Of a stretch of 64,000 bases of DNA, positions 42,493 through 51,467 are shown one piece after another (position 1 is the first letter of the stretch; every line of letters starts with the position of its first letter). The translations under genes were made by a program, and so were the position numbers. The notes beneath the pieces were generated by a model that ran no database searches, had not been told where the DNA came from, and saw only the letters and a list, made by a program, of their open reading frames with translations. This DNA is from an uncultured Lachnospiraceae bacterium (lineage in GTDB: Bacteria > Bacillota > Clostridia > Lachnospirales > Lachnospiraceae), in contig CAJTSD010000010.1 in assembly GCA_910578795.1 (NCBI GenBank), forward strand, positions 13,476-77,475, given 5' to 3'.

Positions 42493-43509
42493 ATGAACAC
42501 AAAAGAAAGAGTAAGAAATAATATACTTGTTGGGATGAAAATGCACCTTGATATATGCACAATGGCAGTACTGGATGCAGTTATAGTGAAAGCAGTGCAG
42601 AATGTGGAGATAACAGAAACATCCACTCTTCCGGCGACGTTTGATGATACAAACAGATATATAATGAGTCTGTTTGACACAAAGAAAGCTCCGAAACTAA
42701 GCCCGAAAACAGTGGAATATTACAAAAGCACCCTGAATGAGTTCGTGGCACTTATAAATAAGCCGCTTAACAAAATCAGTGAGTCGGACGTTGAGTATTA
42801 TTTGTTAACCAAGAAACCAAGCAACACAAACGCATCGCTGAACAATCTCCGCCGCAACCTGTCAGCGTTCTTTAACTGGATGCGGAAAGAGAAGATAATA
42901 AGCGAAAATCCCTGCGACGGAATAGAGCCATACGCGGCAGTCGAAAGACCGATTGACCATATGGAAGCTACGGACGTGGAGAAACTTAAACTTGGGTGTA
43001 TACATAAACGGGACAGGGCATTGATAGAATTTATGAGGTCGACGGCAATAAGGAGAGGAGAAATTCCGCTTGTAAAAGTCTGCGATATAGATTTCAGAAG
43101 CGGAAAGCTGATAATATTCAGCGAAAAGACACAGAAATACAGAACCGTTTTTCTTGATGATGTTGCAATACATTATATACAGGAATATTTAAAAGACAGG
43201 GGAATAACAGAGGGCAGCAGGGAACCGCTGTTCACATATCTACGGGGAGATAAAACAAAGGCACTGGATGTTGACGGGATATACGCAAGTATAAAAGATA
43301 TAGCTAAAAGGGCAGGAATGGGCAGGCGTGTATATCCGCATCTTTTCAGGAAAACGACCGCAACAAACATCTGCAGGCGCGGAGGCAGCGAAGACGCGGC
43401 AGGGGAATATCTTGGACATGCTCCAAGAAATGTAACGGGAAAACATTACACATACAAAGGAGACAGACATATTGAGCAGATATTCCATAATTATGTAGAG
43501 GCAGTATGA
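42493..43509 (+). CDS. Second tyrosine recombinase
   Basis: 338 residues, distinct from the integrase. Catalytic residues: Arg in STAIRRGE, Lys in SEKTQKYR, HLFRKTTAT (His, Arg), LGHAPRN (His) and Tyr in KHYTYKG. A SAM-like core-binding domain precedes it. It lies at the early/late junction on the plus strand, not at an attachment site, so it may resolve dimers, invert DNA or have come with another element. Confidence 0.85.
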   Translation: MNTKERVRNNILVGMKMHLDICTMAVLDAVIVKAVQNVEITETSTLPATFDDTNRYIMSLFDTKKAPKLSPKTVEYYKSTLNEFVALINKPLNKISESDVEYYLLTKKPSNTNASLNNLRRNLSAFFNWMRKEKIISENPCDGIEPYAAVERPIDHMEATDVEKLKLGCIHKRDRALIEFMRSTAIRRGEIPLVKVCDIDFRSGKLIIFSEKTQKYRTVFLDDVAIHYIQEYLKDRGITEGSREPLFTYLRGDKTKALDVDGIYASIKDIAKRAGMGRRVYPHLFRKTTATNICRRGGSEDAAGEYLGHAPRNVTGKHYTYKGDRHIEQIFHNYVEAV

Positions 43510-43554
43510 AAATATAAGCAAAACATTTTTAAATTCCTAGGACAATTTTGAAAG

Positions 43555-43583
43555 TTGATATTTAAATTAAAACGCGATATACT
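43555..43583 (+). promoter_or_regulatory. Probable late promoter
   Basis: TTGATA at 43555-43560 and TATACT at 43578-43583 with a 17-base spacer, upstream of the terminase and structural genes. Confidence 0.65.
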
Positions 43584-43615
43584 ATAAACAGATGTACGAA
43601 ATAAAAAAAGAGCCT

Positions 43616-43654
43616 AGAGCCGTATATGTAGAAATACATAAGCGGCTCTTTTTA
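43616..43654 (+). terminator. Leader terminator before the late genes
   Basis: AGAGCCG (43616-43622) pairs with CGGCTCT (43643-43649) and inner TATGTA with TACATA around a GAAA loop, then five T. It is about 30 bases after the expected start of transcription and before the first late gene, as in an attenuator or antitermination site. Confidence 0.75.
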
Positions 43655-43676
43655 TATTAACAGGCAGGTGACGAGA

Positions 43677-44489
43677 ATGGGAAAGAAAAATCCCCTTGTG
43701 GACAGGGCGGCAGAGATGTTTCAGGCAGGAAAGAGCATGGCAGATATTGCAAGGAGCCTTGATATTCCGGACAGTACAGTGCGCAGATGGAAAAACACAT
43801 ATAAATGGGAAACAACTCATCCGAACGGCGAACGAAAAAAACGTTCAAAAAGCGGACGTTCGGATAAGTTAAAAATATCAAAAAACGACGGCACAAAACA
43901 GACTATGGAAAACAAGGAGCTGACCGAGCAGGAACGCTTATTTTGCTTGTATTATATCAATTCTTATAATGCCACAATGAGCTATAAAAAAGCATACAAA
44001 TGCGACTATGAAACGGCCAATAAAATAGCATATAGATTGTTGGTAAAAGTTGGTATAAAAAACGAAATCGAACGACTGAAAGAAATCAAGCGGCAGCAGG
44101 TGATAATTGAAGAGATAGATATCGTCGAATTACAGATGCGGATCGCGTTCTCAAATATCGGTGATGTCGTTGACATCAAAAACAATAATATGTCTGTAAA
44201 ACCGTTCGAAGAAATTGACACACAGATGATCCGGGAAGTAAAAAGTACCAAAGACGGAATCGGAATAAAGATGGAGGACAGACAGAAGGCGTTCAACTGG
44301 CTTACAAAATATTTCCTGATGCATCCGGATGACAAATACAAAGCAGAATTTGACCGAAAAAGAGCGGAGGCAGGTAATGCATCAATTGACAAACTTCTTG
44401 AGAATATGCAGACACTTGCTGATATATTCCGCGAACCAAAAGAAAACAGATCCTTAGAGGAACTTGAAGGAGAGGAGGACAATGAATAA
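43677..44489 (+). CDS. terS: Terminase small subunit
   Basis: 270 residues from the ATG at 43677. N-terminal HTH (MFQAGKSMADIARSLDIPDSTVRRWKNTYKWE) recognises the packaging site; the middle LTEQERLFCLYYINSYNATMSYKKAYKCD is the XtmA/PBSX-type small terminase domain. It forms a ring that feeds DNA to the large subunit. Overlaps terL by eight bases. Confidence 0.9.
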   Translation: MGKKNPLVDRAAEMFQAGKSMADIARSLDIPDSTVRRWKNTYKWETTHPNGERKKRSKSGRSDKLKISKNDGTKQTMENKELTEQERLFCLYYINSYNATMSYKKAYKCDYETANKIAYRLLVKVGIKNEIERLKEIKRQQVIIEEIDIVELQMRIAFSNIGDVVDIKNNNMSVKPFEEIDTQMIREVKSTKDGIGIKMEDRQKAFNWLTKYFLMHPDDKYKAEFDRKRAEAGNASIDKLLENMQTLADIFREPKENRSLEELEGEEDNE

Positions 44490-45831
44490 TCCGGCACCGT
44501 TCAGCAGACGGCAGTATGAATACTTTCAACGCTGCATTTACAGTTGGTTCAACGTAGCCGAAGGCGGAAAAAGAGGCGGTAAAAATGTTCTTCAAACACT
44601 GATATTCTGTACCTTGCTGGAAACACACAAAAATAAGATACATCTTGTGGCGGGCGTTTCCGGCGCTACGGCAAAACTCAATATTCTTGACTGTGACGGT
44701 TACGGGCTGCTGAATTATTTTGAAGGACGCTGCAGGGAGGGAAAATACAAAGACCGTGACTGTGTTTATGTGCAGACCAAGACAGGGGAAAAAGTCGTTC
44801 TTGTTTCAGGCGGAGGAAAAGACGGCGATGAGAAACTGATCAAGGGAAACACATATGGAATGGCATATGTGACAGAAGCAAACGAGTGCCATAAAAAGTT
44901 CCTGAAAGAAGTATTTGACAGAACGCTAACAAGCTCTGACCGAAAAATATTCCATGACCTGAATCCGAAAGAGGAAGAACACTGGTATTATACAGACATT
45001 TCGAGTTTTCACGAAAAAATTCAGGAGAAAAATAAAGAATATGGTTATAATTACGGACATTTCACCATTGTCGACAATATGTCCATGTCGGATGATGAGA
45101 TAAAAACTGCCCTGACAACCTACCAAAAGGATACAGTTTGGTACCGCAGGGACATCAGGGGTGAAAGGGCAGTTGCGGAAGGGGTTATATTTGCGCGTTT
45201 TGCTGGCAATTCGGAGCCGTACCTGTACGATGAGAACGAACTGTTTGATATGCATCAAAAATCAGGAGAAAAGCCAAAACTCAAAAATAAGCCGTATATG
45301 ATCACAATAGGCATAGATTTCGGAGGGAACGGATCCATGACAACTTTCGTGGCAGCAGGCTATTTTAACAGGTACCATGAAATCAGGATAATGGAAGAGG
45401 ACGGCATAGAGAAATCCCCGGATATTGATGCGGACAGAATATGTGAGGAATTTGTAAAGTTTTACAGAATGATTATAGAAAAATATGGCATATATCCTGA
45501 ATGGATATTCCCGGACAGCGCGGCGACTACGATGATAAACAGTCTGCGGAGTGCCGCAAAGAAATCAGGTCTTCCGTGGCATAATATCGCAGGCTGCCAC
45601 AAAAACGAAGTGAGTGAGCGCCCGAGAATGATTGATATCCTGTTTAATACGGGCAGGCTGAAAATCAACAAAAAATGCAAACGCATCATATCGGCGGTAA
45701 AAGCCCTGAAATGGGATGAAAAGAAACCGAACCAGCCGGAGGATAAAAATATCGGAAACTGCAACGACTGGTGGGATGCATGCTGTTATACCATGCTTGA
45801 CTTTGAACAGTACATAATGTTGGACAGATAA
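44482..45831 (+). CDS. terL: Terminase large subunit
   Basis: 449 residues from the ATG at 44482 behind GAGGAGG. Walker A-like GGKRGGKN near residue 30, Walker B MAYVTEANE, and the C-terminal RNase H-fold nuclease with IGIDFGGNGS, FPDSAA and a late DWWDACCY acidic site. It is the ATP-driven motor and nuclease for headful or site-specific packaging. Confidence 0.93.
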   Translation: MNNPAPFSRRQYEYFQRCIYSWFNVAEGGKRGGKNVLQTLIFCTLLETHKNKIHLVAGVSGATAKLNILDCDGYGLLNYFEGRCREGKYKDRDCVYVQTKTGEKVVLVSGGGKDGDEKLIKGNTYGMAYVTEANECHKKFLKEVFDRTLTSSDRKIFHDLNPKEEEHWYYTDISSFHEKIQEKNKEYGYNYGHFTIVDNMSMSDDEIKTALTTYQKDTVWYRRDIRGERAVAEGVIFARFAGNSEPYLYDENELFDMHQKSGEKPKLKNKPYMITIGIDFGGNGSMTTFVAAGYFNRYHEIRIMEEDGIEKSPDIDADRICEEFVKFYRMIIEKYGIYPEWIFPDSAATTMINSLRSAAKKSGLPWHNIAGCHKNEVSERPRMIDILFNTGRLKINKKCKRIISAVKALKWDEKKPNQPEDKNIGNCNDWWDACCYTMLDFEQYIMLDR

Positions 45832-45843
45832 AGGAGGAAAAAG

Positions 45844-47241
45844 ATGGAACGATGCGTAGAAAACTTATTGATGAAAAGAGGATACCGCGTCAACAACGAT
45901 GCAATGTCAATAATCGGCGAATGTGACGACTGGTACGCAAACAGAATGATAGAAAGCTTCCACAGAAGGAAAACCCTGCAAGGGGCGGAATATGAACTGA
46001 ACAGGCTCAACTTTGCAAAAAGGTGCTGCTCTGATGATGCAAATCTCTGCGAGGTTATTGAAATCAATGCAGGTACGGGAGGACAGGCGGAATTTGTCAA
46101 TGAAATCCTCCGGAACAACGAGTTTGGTATACAATACAGAAAACAGCTGGAAAAGTCATCGGCGGTTGGTACATCCGCATGCTATGTCAGGCTGGATAAT
46201 GCGGATATCTATAGTAACGGTACAATTAAAGGCGGGGATATACGGCTCAATTACGTAAATGCGGACTGTTTCATTCCGCTTACGGTGGTAAATGACATCG
46301 TTACGGAAGCGGCTTTTTCCGGCAGCAGCCTGAAAAAAGGAAAAAAACAGACAACGCTTGTGCTTTTCCTGCTTACGGAAACGGGAGAATATACAGCGGA
46401 AACGCACATATTCGATGAGTATGGAACGGAACTTCCGGAACTGGAAACGATTATTACGCTTGGAACTGTGAAACCGTTTGCGGTAATGAAAAACGCAGAA
46501 GTAAACAACCTTGACAATATGGACGGATACGGTTTTCCAAAACTGATTAACACAATTTCAACCCTGAAAGTTGTCGACTTGTGCTACAACGTGCTTTTCA
46601 GCGATTTGGACAAGGCAGAAAAAGTAATACTGATAAACGAAGCACTATGTGAGTTTAATCCGGAAACGGGAAAACCGAAACTGACACCGGAGCAGAAAAA
46701 GCTGTTTGTGCTGCTGGGTGAGAAACTTCCTGAACAAAAAGAAGTAATACAGGAGTATAACCCCACTATAAGGATAGAAGACATAACAAAATGTTTTGAG
46801 CTTGCACTGTCCCTGTTGTCTATGAGTTTTGGATACGGGACAAAAAAGTACAGTTTTGAAAACGGTCAGATAACAACGGCAACCGAGTACATAGGAGAGC
46901 GTCAGGACCAAATGCAGGAACTGAACAGACAGAGGCAGGAGGCATTGAAATATATACAGGACATTTGCAGGGCGGTGCTTTGGTATTCCAATACATTTCA
47001 CGGAACCGGATATAGCATTGATGAAGAAATACTTGTTGATTTTGATGATAGTTACGTAACGGACAAGGAGGCGGAGCTTGAGCGGGTGAGGAATGATGCA
47101 TTGAGTTTTGAAATTCCAAAACTGACAGTGTGGTATCTCATGCAGGCATACAGTCTGACAGAAGATGAGGCGCAGGCATTGGTGCAGGAAAAAGAGGAAC
47201 GCAAAGAGGAAAATGAAAAAGATGAAGAGAGCGAGGACTAA
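45844..47241 (+). CDS. Portal protein (SPP1 gp6-like)
   Basis: 465 residues, the size and order expected for portal between terL and the minor capsid gene. Features: SAVGTSACYVRLDN, INEALCEFNPETGKPKL and FSYGTKKYSFENGQITTATEY-like segment with an ERQDQMQELNRQRQEALKYI helix. It forms the 12-fold DNA entry ring. Acidic tail (EKEERKEENEKDEESED). Confidence 0.88.
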   Translation: MERCVENLLMKRGYRVNNDAMSIIGECDDWYANRMIESFHRRKTLQGAEYELNRLNFAKRCCSDDANLCEVIEINAGTGGQAEFVNEILRNNEFGIQYRKQLEKSSAVGTSACYVRLDNADIYSNGTIKGGDIRLNYVNADCFIPLTVVNDIVTEAAFSGSSLKKGKKQTTLVLFLLTETGEYTAETHIFDEYGTELPELETIITLGTVKPFAVMKNAEVNNLDNMDGYGFPKLINTISTLKVVDLCYNVLFSDLDKAEKVILINEALCEFNPETGKPKLTPEQKKLFVLLGEKLPEQKEVIQEYNPTIRIEDITKCFELALSLLSMSFGYGTKKYSFENGQITTATEYIGERQDQMQELNRQRQEALKYIQDICRAVLWYSNTFHGTGYSIDEEILVDFDDSYVTDKEAELERVRNDALSFEIPKLTVWYLMQAYSLTEDEAQALVQEKEERKEENEKDEESED

Positions 47242-47244
47242 ACC

Positions 47245-49173
47245 ATGCTTACGGATAAACAGTTAGAATATATCAGCGATGCGCTGGTACCGTTGTTTCA
47301 GTATCTTGAGAGCGAGGTTATTGCAGATGTGACGCAGAGGGTAAAAGCGACAATGGCATATACAAGAACAGCAGAGCAGCAGGCACAGGCGCTTTACCAG
47401 TTGGGCTACAGTCCGGCGTGCATCAGGAAAGAAGTCATGAAAAAACTCAGAGCGGATAAAGAGTTTCAGAAAATTGTAGCGCAGAATACGCTTGAACACA
47501 AAAAGACAGTCAAAGAGCTTTTGAAAAAAATAAGAAAAGAGGCAGGAAGGGGAGGAGAAAGACTATTTGCAGATGCGGGCAATTTAAGCTTCCTTGACGA
47601 TCTGCGTGTATGGGAGCCTGGACATAAGCCGATTACAGGCAGTTCTTTTCTGCCAAAACTTGAAAAAGCAATGGAGGAGCAATTAAAGGGTGAAGTGAGC
47701 AACCTGACAAAAACGACGGGTTTCAAGACTGTGGCAGGTATGGAACCGCTTGAGAACGTGTACAGGCGCGAATTAGATAAAGCTATGATAAAAATAACAT
47801 CAGGCACATTTTCACAGGAGCAGGTTTTGTATGATGTGATTCATAATCTTGCACACAGCGGTCTTAGAACAGTTGATTACGGAAGCGGGCGGACAATGCA
47901 GCTTGATACGGCGGTGCGCGTTGCGGTAAGAACGGGTACACATCAGCTCATGGGAAAGATAGCCGAACAGAGTATCAGGGAAACAAATACGAATATGGTA
48001 TACGTATCCTCACATTGGGGAGCACGTAATAAAGGGACGGGACACGCCAACCATGCACAGTGGCAGGGGAAAGTATACACCATAGGCGCAGACATGGCAG
48101 CAGGGGCAGCCCAAAAAGAGGCGGAGCGCATCGGGCAGTTCGGAATAGGCGACTTATGGGAGGCGACGGGATACTGTATGGACGGAAAACACGAGAATGA
48201 TCCGTTGGGATTGTACGGATATAACTGCCGCCACAGGATATACCCGTGGTTTGAGGGCATTTCCTCCCTTCCTGACGAAGATCCGGAGCCCGACCCCATA
48301 ACCATTGATGGAAAAGAATATGATTACTATGCGATGTCGCAAAAGCAGCGTGCCAAAGAAAGTAATATTCGCGCTCTGAAACGGGAACGTGAAGCGATGC
48401 AGAAACTCGATATGGACACAACACAGGTGCAGAAAAAGATAAAGGAGAAAATCAGGGAGTACGAGGAATGGTGCAAAAAGTACAAAATGCCTGAAAAGTA
48501 CAACAGAATACGTTATGATAACGGGACAGGTGAATATAAAAAAACAAAGGCGTGGAAAGAGTACGAAGCGAAGCATAAAGCAGATATGGAAAGTACGGGA
48601 AGCGTTGCTGAAGCAGAGTTGCAGAAAATAGTTTCTAATGATAAAATAGTTTTGACAAAAGAAATTCAAGAAAAGGCGGATATGATAAAGCCTATGGATA
48701 TCACAAAAGAGTGGACAGAGGTAAAACGGATAAAAGGATCCATTATTGAAAAACAGGAATATACGATTGATGGCGTAACATATAAAGTGGACGGAAGACA
48801 TATTATACTTCATCCGACTAAGCAGGAAAGAGCTGTTGCAACAATATTAAGTGAAAAATATGGTAAAGTTGTTGAATTTGTTCCGCAAGTATTATTTCCA
48901 CAAGGGGTACAAACGCCGGATTATTTAATAGATGGTTCGCGGTATGATTTAAAGACACCAACAGGAAGCGGAAAGAATTTATTATACAGTTTATTATCAA
49001 AAAAAAGAAAGCAATCGCCAAATTTCATCTTGGATATTACAAATTGTCCATTAGATAAGGACGAAATAGTACAACAAATTGATGGTATTTTTGCGTCAAG
49101 GCATACAAGGTTTGTAGAAATAATAGTCTTAATAAAAGACAGTGAGATAATAAGTGTATTTGGCAAAAAATGA
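47245..49173 (+). CDS. Minor capsid protein 2 fused to a C-terminal PD-(D/E)xK toxin-like domain
   Basis: 642 residues. Residues 1-440 match phage minor capsid protein 2/MuF-like proteins (HWGARNKGTGHANHAQWQGKVY, GYNCRHRIYPWF). After a helical linker the last 120 or so residues resemble CdiA C-terminal tRNA-nuclease domains: Glu in ILSEKYGKVVEF, Pro558-Asp559 in TPDYLIDG and Asp568-Leu-Lys570 form a PD-(D/E)xK site. The DNA turns AT-rich at about 48,600, consistent with a swapped-in module. Capsid-toxin fusions could be delivered with the phage. An overlapping mini-ORF follows. Confidence 0.85.
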   Translation: MLTDKQLEYISDALVPLFQYLESEVIADVTQRVKATMAYTRTAEQQAQALYQLGYSPACIRKEVMKKLRADKEFQKIVAQNTLEHKKTVKELLKKIRKEAGRGGERLFADAGNLSFLDDLRVWEPGHKPITGSSFLPKLEKAMEEQLKGEVSNLTKTTGFKTVAGMEPLENVYRRELDKAMIKITSGTFSQEQVLYDVIHNLAHSGLRTVDYGSGRTMQLDTAVRVAVRTGTHQLMGKIAEQSIRETNTNMVYVSSHWGARNKGTGHANHAQWQGKVYTIGADMAAGAAQKEAERIGQFGIGDLWEATGYCMDGKHENDPLGLYGYNCRHRIYPWFEGISSLPDEDPEPDPITIDGKEYDYYAMSQKQRAKESNIRALKREREAMQKLDMDTTQVQKKIKEKIREYEEWCKKYKMPEKYNRIRYDNGTGEYKKTKAWKEYEAKHKADMESTGSVAEAELQKIVSNDKIVLTKEIQEKADMIKPMDITKEWTEVKRIKGSIIEKQEYTIDGVTYKVDGRHIILHPTKQERAVATILSEKYGKVVEFVPQVLFPQGVQTPDYLIDGSRYDLKTPTGSGKNLLYSLLSKKRKQSPNFILDITNCPLDKDEIVQQIDGIFASRHTRFVEIIVLIKDSEIISVFGKK

Positions 49174-49346
49174 AAAGCCATTTATCCGATTGGTCAACTG
49201 TTCAAAGAACAGGACATTGGAATCAGCAAATGACTTTTCCTCATTTATATTATACCAATAGTGAAACAATTATGCAAGAAATTTACTTAAGTTGCTGGAA
49301 AATTGCGGGAAATTGTGATATTAGTTTTGAGGAGGTATTGCCATGA
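49170..49346 (+). CDS. 58-residue ORF coupled to the toxin fusion, possible immunity remnant
   Basis: ATG at 49170 overlaps the toxin stop (ATGA). Rich in Trp, Tyr and His (LSDWSTVQRTGHWNQQMTFPHLYYT). Position is that of an immunity gene, but it is short for one and is followed by a decayed frame. Its stop overlaps the next ATG. Not recognised. Confidence 0.5.
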   Translation: MKSHLSDWSTVQRTGHWNQQMTFPHLYYTNSETIMQEIYLSCWKIAGNCDISFEEVLP

Positions 49347-49597
49347 AAAAAGAACATGGAGAATTTATTGTTGATGACAGACCTGACTTGTCAGTATTTG
49401 ATATTTTTTTTCTGAATCAGAGAAAAAAAAGAACTGTATGAAACCGTTGAACAAAAAGAAAAAGAGTATGGCGAGCGTAGAAAAAATATGACAAAAGAAG
49501 TGAAGCATGTGAAAAACATAATATTGAAATTGAACAGATATTTGAGCAGTTTAAGGACAGGACATTGAAAAGGCAGCAAAATACTGCAACGGCATAG
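49343..49597 (+). pseudogene. Frameshifted gene downstream of the toxin fusion
   Basis: ATG at 49343 with GAGGAGG seven bases upstream. The frame runs 32 codons and breaks after a run of eight T (49404-49411). In the next frame a charged sequence (SESEKKELYETVEQKEKEYGERR) continues, and the third frame then carries EKHNIEIEQIFEQFKDRTLK to a TAG at 49595-49597. Two indels would join these into one helical protein of about 84 residues. The T8 and a nearby A8 tract are slippage-prone. Confidence 0.55.
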
Positions 49598-49621
49598 TTA
49601 AAAAAATAAAGGAAAAAAGTC

Positions 49622-49674
49622 TTGCAATATTGCAATAACTTTATGTTGCAAATAAACGGGAATTTGTATATAAT
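49622..49674 (+). promoter_or_regulatory. Internal promoter with upstream palindrome
   Basis: TTGCAA at 49646-49651 and TATAAT at 49669-49674, 17-base spacer. A perfect 14-bp palindrome TTGCAATATTGCAA at 49622-49635 lies just upstream and shares TTGCAA with the -35, suggesting an operator. Confidence 0.65.
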
Positions 49675-49725
49675 GAATTTGTAGCAAACATACATTCCAA
49701 ATAAATAAATAAAGATGGTGGCAGA

Positions 49726-49887
49726 ATGCAGAAGGAATACTGGTACGGATGCCCGAACTGCGGATTTCCCAAAATGCTGAAATACCTTGACAGTACCAAG
49801 ATCATCAATTTCCCCGGGTATTGTAAAAGATGTAAACGGGAAGCCATAATAACAATAGAGCCTAAGAGCCGGATAGTGAATCATTAA
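49726..49887 (+). CDS. Cysteine-rich KTR-like zinc-ribbon protein
   Basis: 53 residues, too short for standard calling. CPNCG and CKRCKR, two CxxC pairs 25 residues apart, form a zinc ribbon like the Cys_rich_KTR family and the Com protein of phage Mu. GGTGG is five bases upstream of the ATG. It has its own promoter and a terminator that overlaps its 3' end, so it is a self-contained unit inside the late operon. Confidence 0.7.
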   Translation: MQKEYWYGCPNCGFPKMLKYLDSTKIINFPGYCKRCKREAIITIEPKSRIVNH

Positions 49888-49915
49888 ATTGATTGACGTT
49901 CGGCTCTTTTTTATA
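49864..49915 (+). terminator. Terminator after the KTR gene
   Basis: AAGAGCCG (49864-49871) pairs with CGGCTCTT (49901-49908), followed by T run; the loop is long (29 bases). Same stem base as the hairpins at 43616 and 55105. Confidence 0.6.
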
Positions 49916-49997
49916 TTTCAAAGGCGGAAAGGCAACCAAAAACAAATTTCCTATATCGGGGAAAACCCGATTCACAAATTATTTTAAGGAGAGGCAT

Positions 49998-50582
49998 ATG
50001 AAAAATATTTTTGAGATCATGAAGGAGTTCGGGCTGGAAGTTCCGGAGGACAAACAGAAAGACTTTGAGAAAGTGATGCTTGAGAACTATAAGACAATAT
50101 CCGATTATGATGTTCAGACAAAAAAGCTTGAGTCAGCGGAAGATAAGGTAAAGACTCTGACAGAAAGCCTTGATAAGTTCAAGGACGTGGATGTTGACAA
50201 GCTCAACGAAGACATCGGAACACTCAAAAAGCAGCTGGAGGACAGGGACAAGGAACTTGCAGACCAGCTTGCGGAACGGGATTTCATGGATACCCTGAAA
50301 GAAAGTGTCCATGCGGCAAAGGGGAAAGACACAGAGAAGATTATCCGGCTTTTGGATGTGGAGGCACTGAAAACATCCAAGAACCAAAAGGAGGATATCG
50401 CAGCAGCAATCAAGGCAATGGCAGAGGACGATGTCACAAAAGGAATGTTCCATACGGATGAACCCGAAAAGACAGGTACGGCAAATGTCATTGGAGGAAT
50501 TACAGGAAGCGGCAGTGGCGGCATGGACGCGCAGATGCGTGTGGTTATGGGACTGCCTCCGGCAGAAACGAAAGGAGAATAA
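49998..50582 (+). CDS. Capsid scaffolding protein (GP20-like)
   Basis: 194 residues from the ATG at 49998, after AAGGAGAGG. A long coiled coil (about 30-95: YDVQTKKLESAEDKVKTLTE and following) and a C-terminal segment ending in a Gly/Ser linker and MDAQMRVVMGLPP that would bind the capsid protein. Expected position just before the major capsid gene. Confidence 0.85.
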   Translation: MKNIFEIMKEFGLEVPEDKQKDFEKVMLENYKTISDYDVQTKKLESAEDKVKTLTESLDKFKDVDVDKLNEDIGTLKKQLEDRDKELADQLAERDFMDTLKESVHAAKGKDTEKIIRLLDVEALKTSKNQKEDIAAAIKAMAEDDVTKGMFHTDEPEKTGTANVIGGITGSGSGGMDAQMRVVMGLPPAETKGE

Positions 50583-50587
50583 AGTAG

Positions 50588-51457
50588 ATGCCAAACACAA
50601 TTGCATTAGCAAAAAATTACACAAGTTTACTTGACGAGGTATACCGAAATGCCTCTGTTACGGCAGATCTCACATCAGATCCTGCAATGTCAAGAGCGGG
50701 CGCAAATGCAAACGAAATCATATACCCGCAGATATCTGTGACAGGTCTTGGCGATTATGACCGTAACAGCGGATATACCACAGGTGCGGTAGACCTGAAA
50801 TGGCAGACAGTGTCATTCAATTATGACCGTGGCACCAAGATATCGGTAGATGTAATGGACAATGAGGAATCAAGAAACCTTGCGTTTGGAATGGCGGGGG
50901 CAACGCTTATGAGGGATAAGGTTGCGCCGGAGGCGGATGCCTTCACGTTTGCAACGATTTCAGGAATTGACGGTATTACAAAAACAACAGGAACCATTGC
51001 AGGTCCGCAGCAGTTTCTTGAAGCGCTTTTAACGGCGTGGTCAGAGATGGATGAGGACGAAGTACCGCAGGAACAGAGAATGCTTTACGCGACAGCCACA
51101 CTGCTCAACAGCGTCATGTCGCTGGATACGACAAAATCAAGGGAAATTCTTGCAAAATTTGCAGTAAAAAAAGTAGTACCGCAGGCGCGTTTTTATACTG
51201 CGATAGACATGATGGATGGAAAGACTGCCGGTGAGGAATTAGGGCACTATAAGAAGTCCGATGCAGGCGCAGACATTAACTTTATGATACTTCACAAGCC
51301 CGCAATTATTAAATTCGACAAGCACACCGCAAGCAACATTATCCCTGCGGCATCAAATCCGGATGCAGATGCGGATATCATCAAATATCGTAAATACGGA
51401 CTTGTAGATGCATATAAAAACAAGCGTGCCGGAATTTACGTGAGCAGCAAAGCATAG
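50588..51457 (+). CDS. Major capsid protein
   Basis: 289 residues, HK97-like fold by position and pattern: N-terminal ALAKNYTSLLDEVYRNASVTADL, E-loop region KWQTVSFNYDRGTKISVDVMDNEE, and C-terminal HKPAIIKFDKHTASNIIPA then KYRKYGLVDAYKNKRAGIYVS. Assembles the head with the scaffold. No protease gene is seen, so head maturation may not involve cleavage. Confidence 0.88.
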   Translation: MPNTIALAKNYTSLLDEVYRNASVTADLTSDPAMSRAGANANEIIYPQISVTGLGDYDRNSGYTTGAVDLKWQTVSFNYDRGTKISVDVMDNEESRNLAFGMAGATLMRDKVAPEADAFTFATISGIDGITKTTGTIAGPQQFLEALLTAWSEMDEDEVPQEQRMLYATATLLNSVMSLDTTKSREILAKFAVKKVVPQARFYTAIDMMDGKTAGEELGHYKKSDAGADINFMILHKPAIIKFDKHTASNIIPAASNPDADADIIKYRKYGLVDAYKNKRAGIYVSSKA

Positions 51458-51467
51458 GAGGTGCAGT

